Part shown: in pieces, positions 1-5,514 of the stretch
How the letters are laid out: every line of letters begins with the position of its first letter
Position numbering within the stretch: position 1 is the stretch's first letter
Notes under the pieces: model-generated
What the model saw: only the letters and a program-made list of their open reading frames with translations
Database searches by the model: none
What the model was told of the DNA's origin: nothing
Assembly (NCBI GenBank): GCA_000436735.1
Contig: FR887203.1
Coordinates: forward strand, 375-7,039
Source: Firmicutes bacterium CAG:170
Lineage (GTDB): Bacteria > Bacillota > Clostridia > Oscillospirales > Oscillospiraceae
Length of the DNA: 6,665 bases
Direction: 5' to 3'
Made by a program: the position numbers and the translations under genes

Positions 1-363
1 TGGCGGCCGTCGGGGCCCGCCCGCCTGCGGCAGGCAGGCCTGTCGGAGCGGCACGCCCGTGCGCTTCTGCGTCTGCCGGACGAGGAGGCGCAGCTTCGCG
101 TGCTGGAGCGGATCATTGCGGGCGGCTGGACGGTCGCGCGCACGGAGCAGTACATCGACGCGCTTGCCGTCGCGCCCGCGAAGGAAAAGCGGGAGCTTGG
201 CGCGTTCCGTCTGCGCGACGCGCGCGTGTTCCTCAACTCCGTCCGCCATCAGCTCGATCTGGTGCGCTCGGCGGGCATTCACGCCGGGAGCGAGCAGACG
301 GAGAATGACCGCGAGATCGTGCTCACCATCCGCATCCCGAAGCCGGATGCCTCCCGGCGGTAG
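1..363 (+). CDS. ParB/Noc-family partition or nucleoid-occlusion protein, C-terminal fragment (5' cut by window)
   Basis: An open frame runs from the first base to a TAG at 361-363, giving 120 residues with no start inside a plausible position, so the gene begins upstream. The visible part holds LSERHARALLRL (about residues 14-25), a conserved stretch at the end of the ParB HTH domain, followed by GWTVARTEQYID, matching the 'gl.VRqtE' segment that closes that domain. The last third (FLNSVRHQLDLVRSAGI, then an acidic patch and IRIPK at the end) resembles the C-terminal region of clostridial ParB/Noc homologues. ParB proteins bind parS, spread on DNA using CTP and act in chromosome segregation; Noc blocks division over the nucleoid. 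The CTP-binding N-terminal domain is not in the window, so ParB, Noc and Spo0J-like members cannot be told apart. Downstream ppdK has its own promoter, so this is probably the last gene of its unit. Confidence 0.85.
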   Translation, partial: WRPSGPARLRQAGLSERHARALLRLPDEEAQLRVLERIIAGGWTVARTEQYIDALAVAPAKEKRELGAFRLRDARVFLNSVRHQLDLVRSAGIHAGSEQTENDREIVLTIRIPKPDASRR

Positions 364-389
364 CGCGCGGCGCAGAAATCGTTTTGAAT

Positions 390-410
390 CGGAACAACCG
401 TTCGTTTTTT
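390..410 (+). terminator. Weak candidate terminator after the ParB-family gene
   Basis: A short stem, GAAC (392-395) with GTTC (400-403) around an AACC loop, is followed by six T residues at 405-410. The stem is only 4 bp, 5 if C390-G404 pairs across a bulge, so the call rests mainly on the T-run and on position 27 bases after the stop codon. Confidence 0.25.
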
Positions 411-449
411 GTGGAAATCGCGCAAATGAAGCGTTAAAAACCGACCTGT

Positions 450-463
450 AAAAAAATTTTTTT
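450..463. promoter_or_regulatory. A7T7 tract upstream of the ppdK promoter (possible UP element or curved DNA)
   Basis: Seven A followed by seven T form a perfect 14-base palindrome in an AT-rich stretch (about 446-486). It lies about 22 bases upstream of the proposed -35 box, near the region where UP elements contact the RNA polymerase alpha subunit, though slightly further out than usual. A role in raising ppdK transcription is inference. Confidence 0.35.
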
Positions 464-484
464 GTTACATTTTGCTTTTTTAGT

Positions 485-512
485 TTGCATTCCCGCGAGA
501 ATATGATATAGT
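485..512 (+). promoter_or_regulatory. Probable sigma-A-type promoter of ppdK
   Basis: TTGCAT (485-490) and TATAGT (507-512, 5 of 6 matches to TATAAT) are separated by 16 bases. The -35 box matches TTGACA only at TTG, so the -10 carries the call. Transcription would begin near 518-520, leaving a leader of about 80 bases before the ATG at 599. This is the best-placed candidate in the 235-base gap. Confidence 0.55.
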
Positions 513-550
513 ATTTACTTGTCTGAGAATCAAAAAAGTAAAAACAATCG

Positions 551-576
551 GGATCAAAACGAAGGATGTTTTGACC
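551..576 (+). promoter_or_regulatory. Hairpin in the ppdK leader
   Basis: TCAAAAC (554-560) pairs perfectly with GTTTTGA (568-574) around a seven-base loop (GAAGGAT); G551/G552 and C575/C576 can extend it around a bulge. It ends six bases before the Shine-Dalgarno region at 582-590 and has no T-run, so it is not an intrinsic terminator. It could stabilise the message or affect ribosome access; function is unknown. Confidence 0.4.
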
Positions 577-598
577 ACACTGGAAAGGGGTTCACACA

Positions 599-3229
599 AT
601 GTCTCACAAGTATGTATACCTGTTCTCCGAAGGCAACGGCAACATGCGCGAGCTGCTTGGCGGCAAGGGCGCCAACCTCGCGGAAATGACCAACCTCGGT
701 ATGCCGGTGCCGCAGGGCTTCACCATCACCACCGAGGCCTGCACCCAGTACTACCGTGACGACCGCCAGATCAACAGCGAGATCGAAGCCGAGATCATGC
801 AGTACGTCGAAAAGCTGGAAGAGATGACCGGCAAGAAGTTCGGCGATCTGTACAACCCGCTGCTGGTCTCTGTCCGTTCCGGCGCACGCGCATCCATGCC
901 CGGCATGATGGACACCATTTTGAACCTTGGCCTGAACGACGAGGTCGTCGTCGCCTTCGCCAAGAAAACCAACAATCCCCGTTTCGCCTATGACTCCTAC
1001 CGCCGCTTCATCCAGATGTACTCCGACGTCGTCATGGAGGTCGGCAAGAAGTATTTCGAGCAGCTGATCGACGAAATGAAGGAAGCCCGCGGCGTGACGC
1101 TCGACACCGAGCTGACGGCCGACGATCTCAAGGAGCTGGCCGAGAAGTTCAAGACCGAGTACCGCGAGAAGCTGGGCGAGGAATTCCCGCAGGACCCGAA
1201 GGTCCAGCTGATGGGCGCCATCAAGGCGGTCTTCCGCTCCTGGGACAACCCCCGCGCCATCTACTACCGCCGCATGAACGATATCCCCTCCGACTGGGGC
1301 ACTGCTGTCAACGTCCAGTCCATGGTCTTTGGCAACACCGGCGATACCTCCGGCACGGGCGTTGCGTTCACCCGTAACCCCGCCACCGGCGAAAAGAAGC
1401 TGTTCGGCGAATTTTTGATGAACGCACAGGGCGAGGACGTCGTCGCCGGCGTCCGTACTCCGCAGACCATCGACCAGCTGGCCGAGGTCATGCCCGAGGC
1501 ATACAAGCAGTTCGTGGACATCTGCGCAAAGCTCGAGTACCACTACCGCGATATGCAGGACATGGAGTTCACCATTGAAAATAAGAAGCTCTACATGCTC
1601 CAGACCCGTAACGGCAAGCGTACCGCTGCCGCCGCGATGAAGATCGCCTGCGATCTGGTCGATGAGGGCATGATCTCCGAGAAGGAAGCCGTCGCCATGA
1701 TCGACCCGAAGAGCCTCGACGCGCTGCTGCATCCGACGTTTGATCCGGCTGCACTCAAGAAGGCCAAGGTCATCGGCACGGGCCTCGCCGCTTCTCCCGG
1801 CGCTGCCTGCGGCAAGATCGTTTTCACGGCTGAGACCGCTACCGAGTGGGCCAAGAGCGGCAAGAAGGTCGTTCTGGTCCGTCTCGAGACCTCTCCGGAG
1901 GATATCGAGGGCATGCATTACGCACAGGGCGTTCTGACCGTCCGCGGCGGCATGACTTCCCACGCGGCTGTTGTCGCGCGCGGCATGGGCACCTGCTGCG
2001 TCTCCGGCTGCGGCGCCATCAAGATGGATGAAGAGAACAAGACCTTCGAGCTGGGCGGCAAGACCTACAAGGAAGGCGACTGGATCTCCATCGACGGCTC
2101 CACCGGCAACATCTACGGCGAGCAGATCAAGACCGCCGAGGCAGCAATCTCCGGCGACTTCCACCGCCTGATGACCTGGGCTGACAAGTACCGCAAGCTG
2201 GGCGTCCGCACGAACGCCGATACGCCGCATGATGCGGAGCAGGCTGTCGCCTTCGGCGCAGAGGGCATCGGCCTCTGCCGTACCGAGCATATGTTCTTCG
2301 AGGCTGACCGCATCAAGGCCATCCGCGAAATGATTGTTTCCGAGACCTCCGAGCAGCGCGAAAAGGCGCTGGCCAAGCTCGAGCCGATCCAGCAGGGCGA
2401 CTTCGAGGCCATTTACGAGGCCATGAAGGGCCGTCCCGTTACCATCCGTCTCCTCGATCCGCCCCTGCACGAGTTCGTTCCGACCGATCCGGCCGACATC
2501 GAAGCGCTTGCCAAGGAAATGGGCCTGACCGTCGAGCATCTGAACCACGTCATCGCCGGCCTGCATGAGTTCAACCCCATGATGGGCCACCGCGGCTGCC
2601 GCCTGGATGTCACCTATCCGGAGATCGCCAAGATGCAGACCGCCGCCATCATCAAGGCCGCGCTGGCTGTCCGCAGCCGCCGCCCGGCATGGAAGATCGA
2701 GCCGGAGATCATGGTCCCGCTGGTCGGCGAGGTCAAGGAGCTGGCTTACGTCAAGTCCGTCATTGACCAGGTCGCCAAGAAGATCATCAAGGACGCCGGC
2801 AGCGACATGCACTACAAGGTCGGCACCATGATTGAGATCCCGCGCGCGGCTCTGACCGCGGACGCCATCGCCAAGGAGGCCGAGTTCTTCTCCTTCGGTA
2901 CCAACGACCTGACGCAGATGACCTTCGGCTTCAGCCGTGACGACGCGGGCAAGTTCCTCGCTTCCTACTATGACCGCAAGATCTATGAGTCCGATCCGTT
3001 CTCCAAGCTGGATCAGGCCGGCGTCGGCCGCCTCGTCAAGATGGCTGCCGAGCTGGGACGTCAGACCCGCCCGGACATCAAGCTGGGCATCTGCGGCGAG
3101 CAGGGCGGCGACCCCTCCACCGTGGAGTTCTGCCACAACATCGGTCTGAGCTACGTTTCCTGCAGCCCGTTCCGTGTTCCCATCGCAAGACTCGCCGCCG
3201 CTCAGGCTGCGATCAAGGCAGAAAAGTAA
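599..3229 (+). CDS. ppdK: Pyruvate, phosphate dikinase (PPDK), full length
   Basis: Cytoplasmic enzyme catalysing the reversible reaction ATP + phosphate + pyruvate = AMP + PPi + PEP; in anaerobes it can run glycolytically with PPi or make PEP. The 876 residues match the usual length of about 874. Order: ATP-binding N domain (LGGKGANLAEM near 21-31; SVRSGARASMPGMMDT near 91-106; NTGDTSGTGVAFTRNPATGE near 240-260; DMEFTIE at 321-327), the phosphohistidine swivel domain with GGMTSHAAVVARGMG carrying His455, and the PEP/pyruvate TIM barrel with Arg561 (GLCRTEHMF), Arg617 (IRLLDPPLHEF), Glu746 (MIEIPRAAL), GTNDLTQ and Cys832 (GICGEQGGDP). No key residue is missing. Thr453, two before the histidine, is the residue modified by the PPDK regulatory kinase/phosphorylase (DUF299 family); that partner is not in the window. 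The ATG follows GGAAAGGGG (582-590) at 8 bases. Lys is almost always AAG and Arg mostly CGC/CGT, consistent with high expression. Confidence 0.98.
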   Translation: MSHKYVYLFSEGNGNMRELLGGKGANLAEMTNLGMPVPQGFTITTEACTQYYRDDRQINSEIEAEIMQYVEKLEEMTGKKFGDLYNPLLVSVRSGARASMPGMMDTILNLGLNDEVVVAFAKKTNNPRFAYDSYRRFIQMYSDVVMEVGKKYFEQLIDEMKEARGVTLDTELTADDLKELAEKFKTEYREKLGEEFPQDPKVQLMGAIKAVFRSWDNPRAIYYRRMNDIPSDWGTAVNVQSMVFGNTGDTSGTGVAFTRNPATGEKKLFGEFLMNAQGEDVVAGVRTPQTIDQLAEVMPEAYKQFVDICAKLEYHYRDMQDMEFTIENKKLYMLQTRNGKRTAAAAMKIACDLVDEGMISEKEAVAMIDPKSLDALLHPTFDPAALKKAKVIGTGLAASPGAACGKIVFTAETATEWAKSGKKVVLVRLETSPEDIEGMHYAQGVLTVRGGMTSHAAVVARGMGTCCVSGCGAIKMDEENKTFELGGKTYKEGDWISIDGSTGNIYGEQIKTAEAAISGDFHRLMTWADKYRKLGVRTNADTPHDAEQAVAFGAEGIGLCRTEHMFFEADRIKAIREMIVSETSEQREKALAKLEPIQQGDFEAIYEAMKGRPVTIRLLDPPLHEFVPTDPADIEALAKEMGLTVEHLNHVIAGLHEFNPMMGHRGCRLDVTYPEIAKMQTAAIIKAALAVRSRRPAWKIEPEIMVPLVGEVKELAYVKSVIDQVAKKIIKDAGSDMHYKVGTMIEIPRAALTADAIAKEAEFFSFGTNDLTQMTFGFSRDDAGKFLASYYDRKIYESDPFSKLDQAGVGRLVKMAAELGRQTRPDIKLGICGEQGGDPSTVEFCHNIGLSYVSCSPFRVPIARLAAAQAAIKAEK

Positions 3230-3246
3230 TTTTTCAAAATACAGCG

Positions 3247-3276
3247 CGTCCCCGGCCGGAAACCCGGCCGGGGACG
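3247..3276 (+). terminator. GC-rich intrinsic terminator of ppdK
   Basis: A perfect 13-bp stem, left arm 3247-3259 (CGTCCCCGGCCGG) and right arm 3264-3276, closes an AAAC tetraloop 17 bases after the ppdK stop. The tail (ATCTTTCT) is only moderately T-rich, so termination may be partial or Rho-assisted. Confidence 0.75.
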
Positions 3277-3348
3277 ATCTTTCTGCGGAGACAGATGGGA
3301 AACGGAGCCGGATATGGGCGTATTGCACACCTGCGCGTTCCGCGCGAT

Positions 3349-3371
3349 GCGGAATGCACTTGCAATTCCGC
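3349..3371. repeat. Inverted repeat overlapping the -35 box of the nucleotidyltransferase promoter
   Basis: GCGGAAT (3349-3355) is the exact reverse complement of ATTCCGC (3365-3371); inside it GCA (3356-3358) pairs with TGC (3361-3363), leaving one bulged A. The right half covers the proposed -35 hexamer at 3360-3365. This placement is what a repressor operator would have, but a chance GC-rich palindrome is possible. Confidence 0.4.
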
Positions 3372-3388
3372 CTCTGTTTGGATAGAAT
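3360..3388 (+). promoter_or_regulatory. Promoter of the nucleotidyltransferase gene
   Basis: TTGCAA (3360-3365, 4 of 6) and TAGAAT (3383-3388, 5 of 6) are separated by an ideal 17 bases. Transcription would start near 3395, giving a short leader of about 25 bases that contains the ribosome binding site. Confidence 0.6.
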
Positions 3389-3420
3389 AGGGTTAGAAAT
3401 TGGAAAGGAGCTGGGACTGG

Positions 3421-4335
3421 GTGAAAAATCAGGAGCCTGTTCTGGTCGTGATGGCCGCCGGCATGGGGAGCCGCTTCGGGGGCCTCAAGCAGATGACGCC
3501 GGTGGACGGCGAGGGCTGCTTTATCATTGATTATTCGCTGTACGACGCCTATCGCGCGGGCTTCCGCCGCGTGGCGTTCATCATCAAAAAAGAGCTGGAG
3601 GAGGCGTTCCGCCAGACGGTCGGACACCGCATGGAGCGCTTCTTTGAGGTACATTACATCTATCAGGAGCTGACGCGCCTGCCGGAGGGCTACGCCGTTC
3701 CGGAGGGACGGCAGAAGCCGTGGGGAACGGCGCACGCCGTCGCGTGCTGCCGGGGCGTGGTGGATGCGCCGTTCGCGGCGATCAACGCCGACGATTTCTA
3801 TGGGCGCGGCGCCTTTGAGGCGGTCTACCGCTTCCTGAAGGAAAGCACGGACGAGCACGCCTACTGCATGGCGGGCTACCGCCTGCGCAATACGCTGACG
3901 GAGAACGGCTCCGTGGCGCGCGGCGTCTGCGAGGTGGAAAACGGTCTGCTGACCGGCGTGACCGAGCGCACGAAGATCTTCAAGCGCGGCGAAAATGCGG
4001 CCTTTACGGAGGACGGCGAGACATTTACGGAGCTTTCCGGCGACGCGCTGGTGTCCATGAATTTCTGGGGCTTCACGCCGCATTTCCTCGACGTGATCTG
4101 GGATCGCTTCCCGGCCTTCCTGGACGGCGGACTGCGTGAGAATCCGATGAAGTGCGAATTTTATCTGCCCTCTGTGGTCAACAGCGAGCTTCAGGACGGC
4201 AGGGCCACAGTGTGCCTGCTGCCGTGCGATGAGGTCTGGCACGGCGTGACGTACAAGGAGGATCTGGAAAGTGTCGTCTCCGCGCTGGCCGCGCTGCACC
4301 GGGAAGGCGTTTATCCGCCGCGGCTCTGGGAATAA
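3421..4335 (+). CDS. Sugar-phosphate-type nucleotidyltransferase (NTP_transferase fold), substrate unknown
   Basis: A 304-residue cytoplasmic protein expected to transfer a nucleotidyl group from an NTP to a phosphorylated sugar or similar substrate, releasing PPi. Residues 7-25 carry the nucleotide-binding signature VLVVMAAGMGSRFGGLKQM (G-x-G-x-R followed by Lys23). WGTAHAV begins at 101. NADDFYG (122-128) supplies the acidic residues (Asp124/Asp125) placed where this fold binds metal. EFYLP (246-250) and WHGVTYKED (273-281) are segments typical of the GlmU/RmlA-like superfamily branch found in Clostridia and Bacteroidetes. No acyltransferase or left-handed helix domain follows. The GTG at 3421 is preferred because GGAAAGGAG (3402-3410) lies 10 bases upstream. 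A TTG at 3400 would add seven residues but falls upstream of and through that same ribosome binding site. The gene stands alone between ppdK and the OadG-like gene, so context does not name the sugar. Confidence 0.88.
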   Translation: MKNQEPVLVVMAAGMGSRFGGLKQMTPVDGEGCFIIDYSLYDAYRAGFRRVAFIIKKELEEAFRQTVGHRMERFFEVHYIYQELTRLPEGYAVPEGRQKPWGTAHAVACCRGVVDAPFAAINADDFYGRGAFEAVYRFLKESTDEHAYCMAGYRLRNTLTENGSVARGVCEVENGLLTGVTERTKIFKRGENAAFTEDGETFTELSGDALVSMNFWGFTPHFLDVIWDRFPAFLDGGLRENPMKCEFYLPSVVNSELQDGRATVCLLPCDEVWHGVTYKEDLESVVSALAALHREGVYPPRLWE

Positions 4336-4403
4336 TACCGCCCGGAAAGAAATCTTGACGCGCGGAGCCTCCTTTTTAACGACAAATTTACGGTCGGAAA
4401 CAG

Positions 4404-4409
4404 TATAAT
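4404..4409 (+). promoter_or_regulatory. -10 box (perfect TATAAT) upstream of the OadG-like gene
   Basis: TATAAT is an exact match. At 17 bases upstream the hexamer is GACAAA (4381-4386), a poor -35, so the promoter may depend on an activator or be weak. TTGACG at 4355-4360 is a good -35 but is 43 bases from this -10 and has no suitable partner of its own. No convincing terminator follows the nucleotidyltransferase, so read-through from it is also possible. Confidence 0.5.
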
Positions 4410-4424
4410 AGCTCCAGATAAACT

Positions 4425-4460
4425 GCCGCATAAGCGGCTGTGCGGACGGCGCTCCGTCCG
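4425..4460 (+). promoter_or_regulatory. Two tandem hairpins in the leader, directly before the ribosome binding site
   Basis: GCCGC (4425-4429) pairs with GCGGC (4434-4438) around ATAA. CGGACGG (4443-4449) pairs with CCGTCCG (4454-4460) around CGCT. The second stem ends at the base before GAAGAGGAGG (4461-4470). They may protect the short message or modulate translation initiation; no known riboswitch class was recognised. Confidence 0.45.
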
Positions 4461-4477
4461 GAAGAGGAGGAAATGAA

Positions 4478-4834
4478 ATGTTTCTGATCAATCAGGCAAT
4501 GGAGTCGGTCGGGATCGGCACGGCGGCAGTCATCGTGGTCCTCGGCATGGCAGTCGTATTTTTCGGACTGATCCTGCTGATGCTGGTGACGAAGGCCACC
4601 GGCAGGATCATGTCCGCGCAGGAGAAAAAGAAAGCGGCGGCCGCGCCTGCTGCGGCGGCAAAGCCCATGCCCGCAGCGACTCCCGCAAAGCCCGCACCCG
4701 GTACGGCAGGCGAACTGAAGCTGCATGACGTTCCACCGCGCGTTGCGGCGCAGCTGATGGCGATCGTTGCGTACAAGACAGGCAAGCCGGTCAACGAGCT
4801 GCGTTTCCGCTCCATCCGGGAGATCAAGGAGTAA
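4478..4834 (+). CDS. OadG-family small membrane protein (sodium-pump decarboxylase gamma-subunit type)
   Basis: A 118-residue protein. Residues about 12-38 (IGTAAVIVVLGMAVVFF onward) form one strongly hydrophobic segment ending in a basic patch, as in the single-pass gamma subunits that anchor oxaloacetate or methylmalonyl-CoA decarboxylase complexes. Residues about 47-75 are an Ala/Pro/Lys-rich linker. The last 40 residues form a small soluble domain; VAAQLMAIVAYKTGK and RFRSIREIKE match the 'AAV.A..G...d...vrSIrr' ending common in clostridial OadG-like proteins. The ATG follows GAGGAGG (4464-4470) by seven bases; an out-of-frame ATG lies at 4473. No alpha (carboxyltransferase), beta (membrane pump) or biotin carrier gene is present in the window, so it may serve a complex encoded elsewhere. 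It could also be a generic membrane-anchor protein; the family call is by pattern, not alignment. Confidence 0.75.
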   Translation: MFLINQAMESVGIGTAAVIVVLGMAVVFFGLILLMLVTKATGRIMSAQEKKKAAAAPAAAAKPMPAATPAKPAPGTAGELKLHDVPPRVAAQLMAIVAYKTGKPVNELRFRSIREIKE

Positions 4835-4863
4835 AGCGCGGAGCTTCCTTCAAAAGCAAACAT

Positions 4864-4910
4864 ACACCCCGTCCGTCAGGCGATTTCCCTGACAGACGGG
4901 GTGTGTTTTT
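4864..4910. terminator. Strong terminator between the convergent OadG-like and XRE genes
   Basis: ACACCCCGTC...GTCAGG (4864-4880) pairs with 4888-4904 over 17 positions with one C-A mismatch (4874/4894), around a seven-base loop. On the + strand it is followed by GTTTTT, a typical intrinsic terminator for the OadG-like gene. On the - strand the bases beyond the stem (ATGTTTGCTTTTG) are moderately T-rich, so it probably also ends the XRE gene at 4921-5139, whose stop is 17 bases away. Confidence 0.85.
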
Positions 4911-4920
4911 ATGCGGAGAC

Positions 4921-5139
4921 TCACTTTTTCGGGTAAGGGGCCTTCTGATTCGTCCTTCCGAGCAGATAATCCACGCTGACGTTGTAAAAATCAGCCAGCC
5001 TTTGCAGAACGCTGGTGGGAATATCGTTTTCGCCCGTTTCGTATTTGGAATAGCCCGTTTGGGACATTTCAAGGAGCTTTGCGACCTCGCGCTGGCTCAG
5101 GTCCCGATCCTCGCGCAGATCGCGCAGACGTGGATACAT
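4921..5139 (-). CDS. XRE-family HTH transcriptional regulator, single domain (copy 1)
   Basis: A 72-residue protein that is essentially one Cro/C1-type helix-turn-helix: YPRLRDLREDRDLSQREVA (residues 2-20), recognition-helix region MSQTGYSKYETGE (about 25-37), then IPTSVLQRLADFYNVSVDYLLG and the tail RTNQKAPYPKK. This ending is typical of a large clostridial family of small repressors often found in mobile or regulatory loci. It has no sensor or cleavage domain, so effector control is not visible. The ATG at 5139 is chosen because the paralogue at 5293-5514 starts at the equivalent residue; the ribosome binding site is weak (GGTGA, four bases away). Two palindromes lie across its own promoter, suggesting autorepression (inference). 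It shares about 43 of 71 aligned residues with copy 2 by hand alignment, but differs in the recognition helix. Confidence 0.9.
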   Translation of the reverse strand: MYPRLRDLREDRDLSQREVAKLLEMSQTGYSKYETGENDIPTSVLQRLADFYNVSVDYLLGRTNQKAPYPKK

Positions 5140-5162
5140 AACATCACCGAGCGTAGTATTGC

Positions 5163-5191
5163 ATAATCTGAAACAGGTTATTGCATTTCAA
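5163..5191 (-). promoter_or_regulatory. Promoter of XRE copy 1
   Basis: Read on the - strand, TTGAAA (5191-5186, 4 of 6) and GATTAT (5168-5163, 4 of 6) are separated by 17 bases. Transcription would start near 5156, leaving a leader of under 20 bases before the ATG at 5139. Both boxes touch the palindromic operators, which supports the placement. Confidence 0.5.
5165..5179. promoter_or_regulatory. Operator-like palindrome 1 (AATCTG-AAA-CAGGTT)
   Basis: Six-base arms around AAA; five of six arm positions are complementary (T5167 breaks the match). It overlaps the -10 box and spacer of the XRE copy 1 promoter. It shares the 13-base string CTGAAACAGGTTA with palindrome 2. Confidence 0.6.
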
Positions 5192-5204
5192 CCTGAAACA
5201 GGTT
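5190..5204. promoter_or_regulatory. Operator-like palindrome 2 (AACCTG-AAA-CAGGTT)
   Basis: A perfect inverted repeat with six-base arms around AAA. It abuts and overlaps the -35 box of the XRE copy 1 promoter. Its centre is 25 bases from that of palindrome 1. ATTGCAT also precedes each copy (5158-5164 and 5180-5186), so the whole unit appears duplicated with a three-base spacing change. Confidence 0.65.
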
Positions 5205-5260
5205 AAAATATAAAAGACGGGACGAATGAAGAAGCACGCCGCCAGGGACGTATGCGGACA

Positions 5261-5292
5261 GAAAATGCCTCCGCAGGCGCTCCTGCGGAGGC
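5261..5292 (-). terminator. Terminator of XRE copy 2, directly abutting its stop codon
   Basis: GCCTCCGCAGG (5267-5277) and its exact reverse complement (5282-5292) form an 11-bp perfect stem around a four-base loop. On the - strand the stem begins at the base after the TGA (5295-5293) and is followed by ATTTTC (5266-5261). XRE copy 2 is therefore probably transcribed separately from copy 1. Confidence 0.75.
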
Positions 5293-5514
5293 TCATTTCC
5301 TCGGATAGGGCTTGCTTTGATCCGTTCTGCCGAAAAGATAGTCCGTTGAGGTCTTATAAAAATCGGCAAGCGCTACGGCGTGGTGCGCGGGAATTTCCCG
5401 GCGGCCTGTTTCATAGGTGCTGTAGACGCGCTGGTCGATGCCGAGCGCGGCGGCAACCTCCTTCTGCGTCAGATCGTGATCCTCTCTCAGATCACGCAGT
5501 CTTGGATAGTACAT
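5293..5514 (-). CDS. XRE-family HTH transcriptional regulator, single domain (copy 2)
   Basis: A 73-residue Cro/C1-type HTH protein: YYPRLRDLREDHDLTQKEVA (2-21), recognition-helix region IDQRVYSTYETGRR (about 26-39), LADFYKTSTDYLFG, and the tail RTDQSKPYPRK. It is a clear paralogue of copy 1: N-terminal strand, helix 1 and C-terminal tail are nearly the same, while the residues expected to read DNA differ (DQRVYST versus SQTGYSK), so a different operator is likely. The ATG at 5514 is chosen over an upstream in-frame TTG at 5544 because it aligns with the start of copy 1 and has GGTGAGG four bases upstream; the TTG would add ten residues unlike the family. It is divergent from the 56-residue ORF at 5607 across a 92-base gap. 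No CTGAAACAG palindrome lies in front of it. Confidence 0.9.
   Translation of the reverse strand: MYYPRLRDLREDHDLTQKEVAAALGIDQRVYSTYETGRREIPAHHAVALADFYKTSTDYLFGRTDQSKPYPRK

Noticed and set aside
18..40. A GCCTG-rich repeat/palindrome (GCCTGCGGCAGGC) near the window start
   Set aside because: It lies inside the ParB-family coding sequence and encodes a normal stretch (RLRQAGLSE), so it is explained by GC-rich codons.
427..438. A possible catabolite-repression (cre) site, TGAAGCGTTAA, upstream of ppdK
   Set aside because: It is one base short of the cre spacing and lacks the palindromic second half, so it does not fit TGNAANCGNTNNCA.
59..451. A 130-codon + frame overlapping the ParB-family fragment
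   Set aside because: The product is Arg/Ser-rich nonsense, while the other frame gives recognisable ParB/Noc sequence ending at 363.
554..3328. A 924-codon open frame antisense to ppdK on the - strand
   Set aside because: It is the mirror of the strongly biased GC-rich ppdK codons. Its translation is low-complexity (rich in L, G, D, A, V, H), resembles no family I know, and ppdK on the other strand is unambiguous with every catalytic residue present.
3400..3420. TTG at 3400 as the nucleotidyltransferase start
   Set aside because: Using it would place the only good Shine-Dalgarno (3402-3410) inside the coding sequence; the GTG at 3421 is correctly spaced from it and gives a normal N terminus for the family.
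4337..4377. A terminator after the nucleotidyltransferase (GGAGCCTCC followed by TTTTT)
   Set aside because: The stem could be only three base pairs with a three-base loop; the alternative CCGC/GCGG pairing needs a loop of about 18 bases. Neither is convincing.
3202..4491. A 429-codon open frame on the - strand across the nucleotidyltransferase and its flanks
   Set aside because: It overlaps a recognisable enzyme in antisense, runs through both intergenic regions including a terminator and promoters, and its composition (R/A/H-rich) is typical of a shadow frame.
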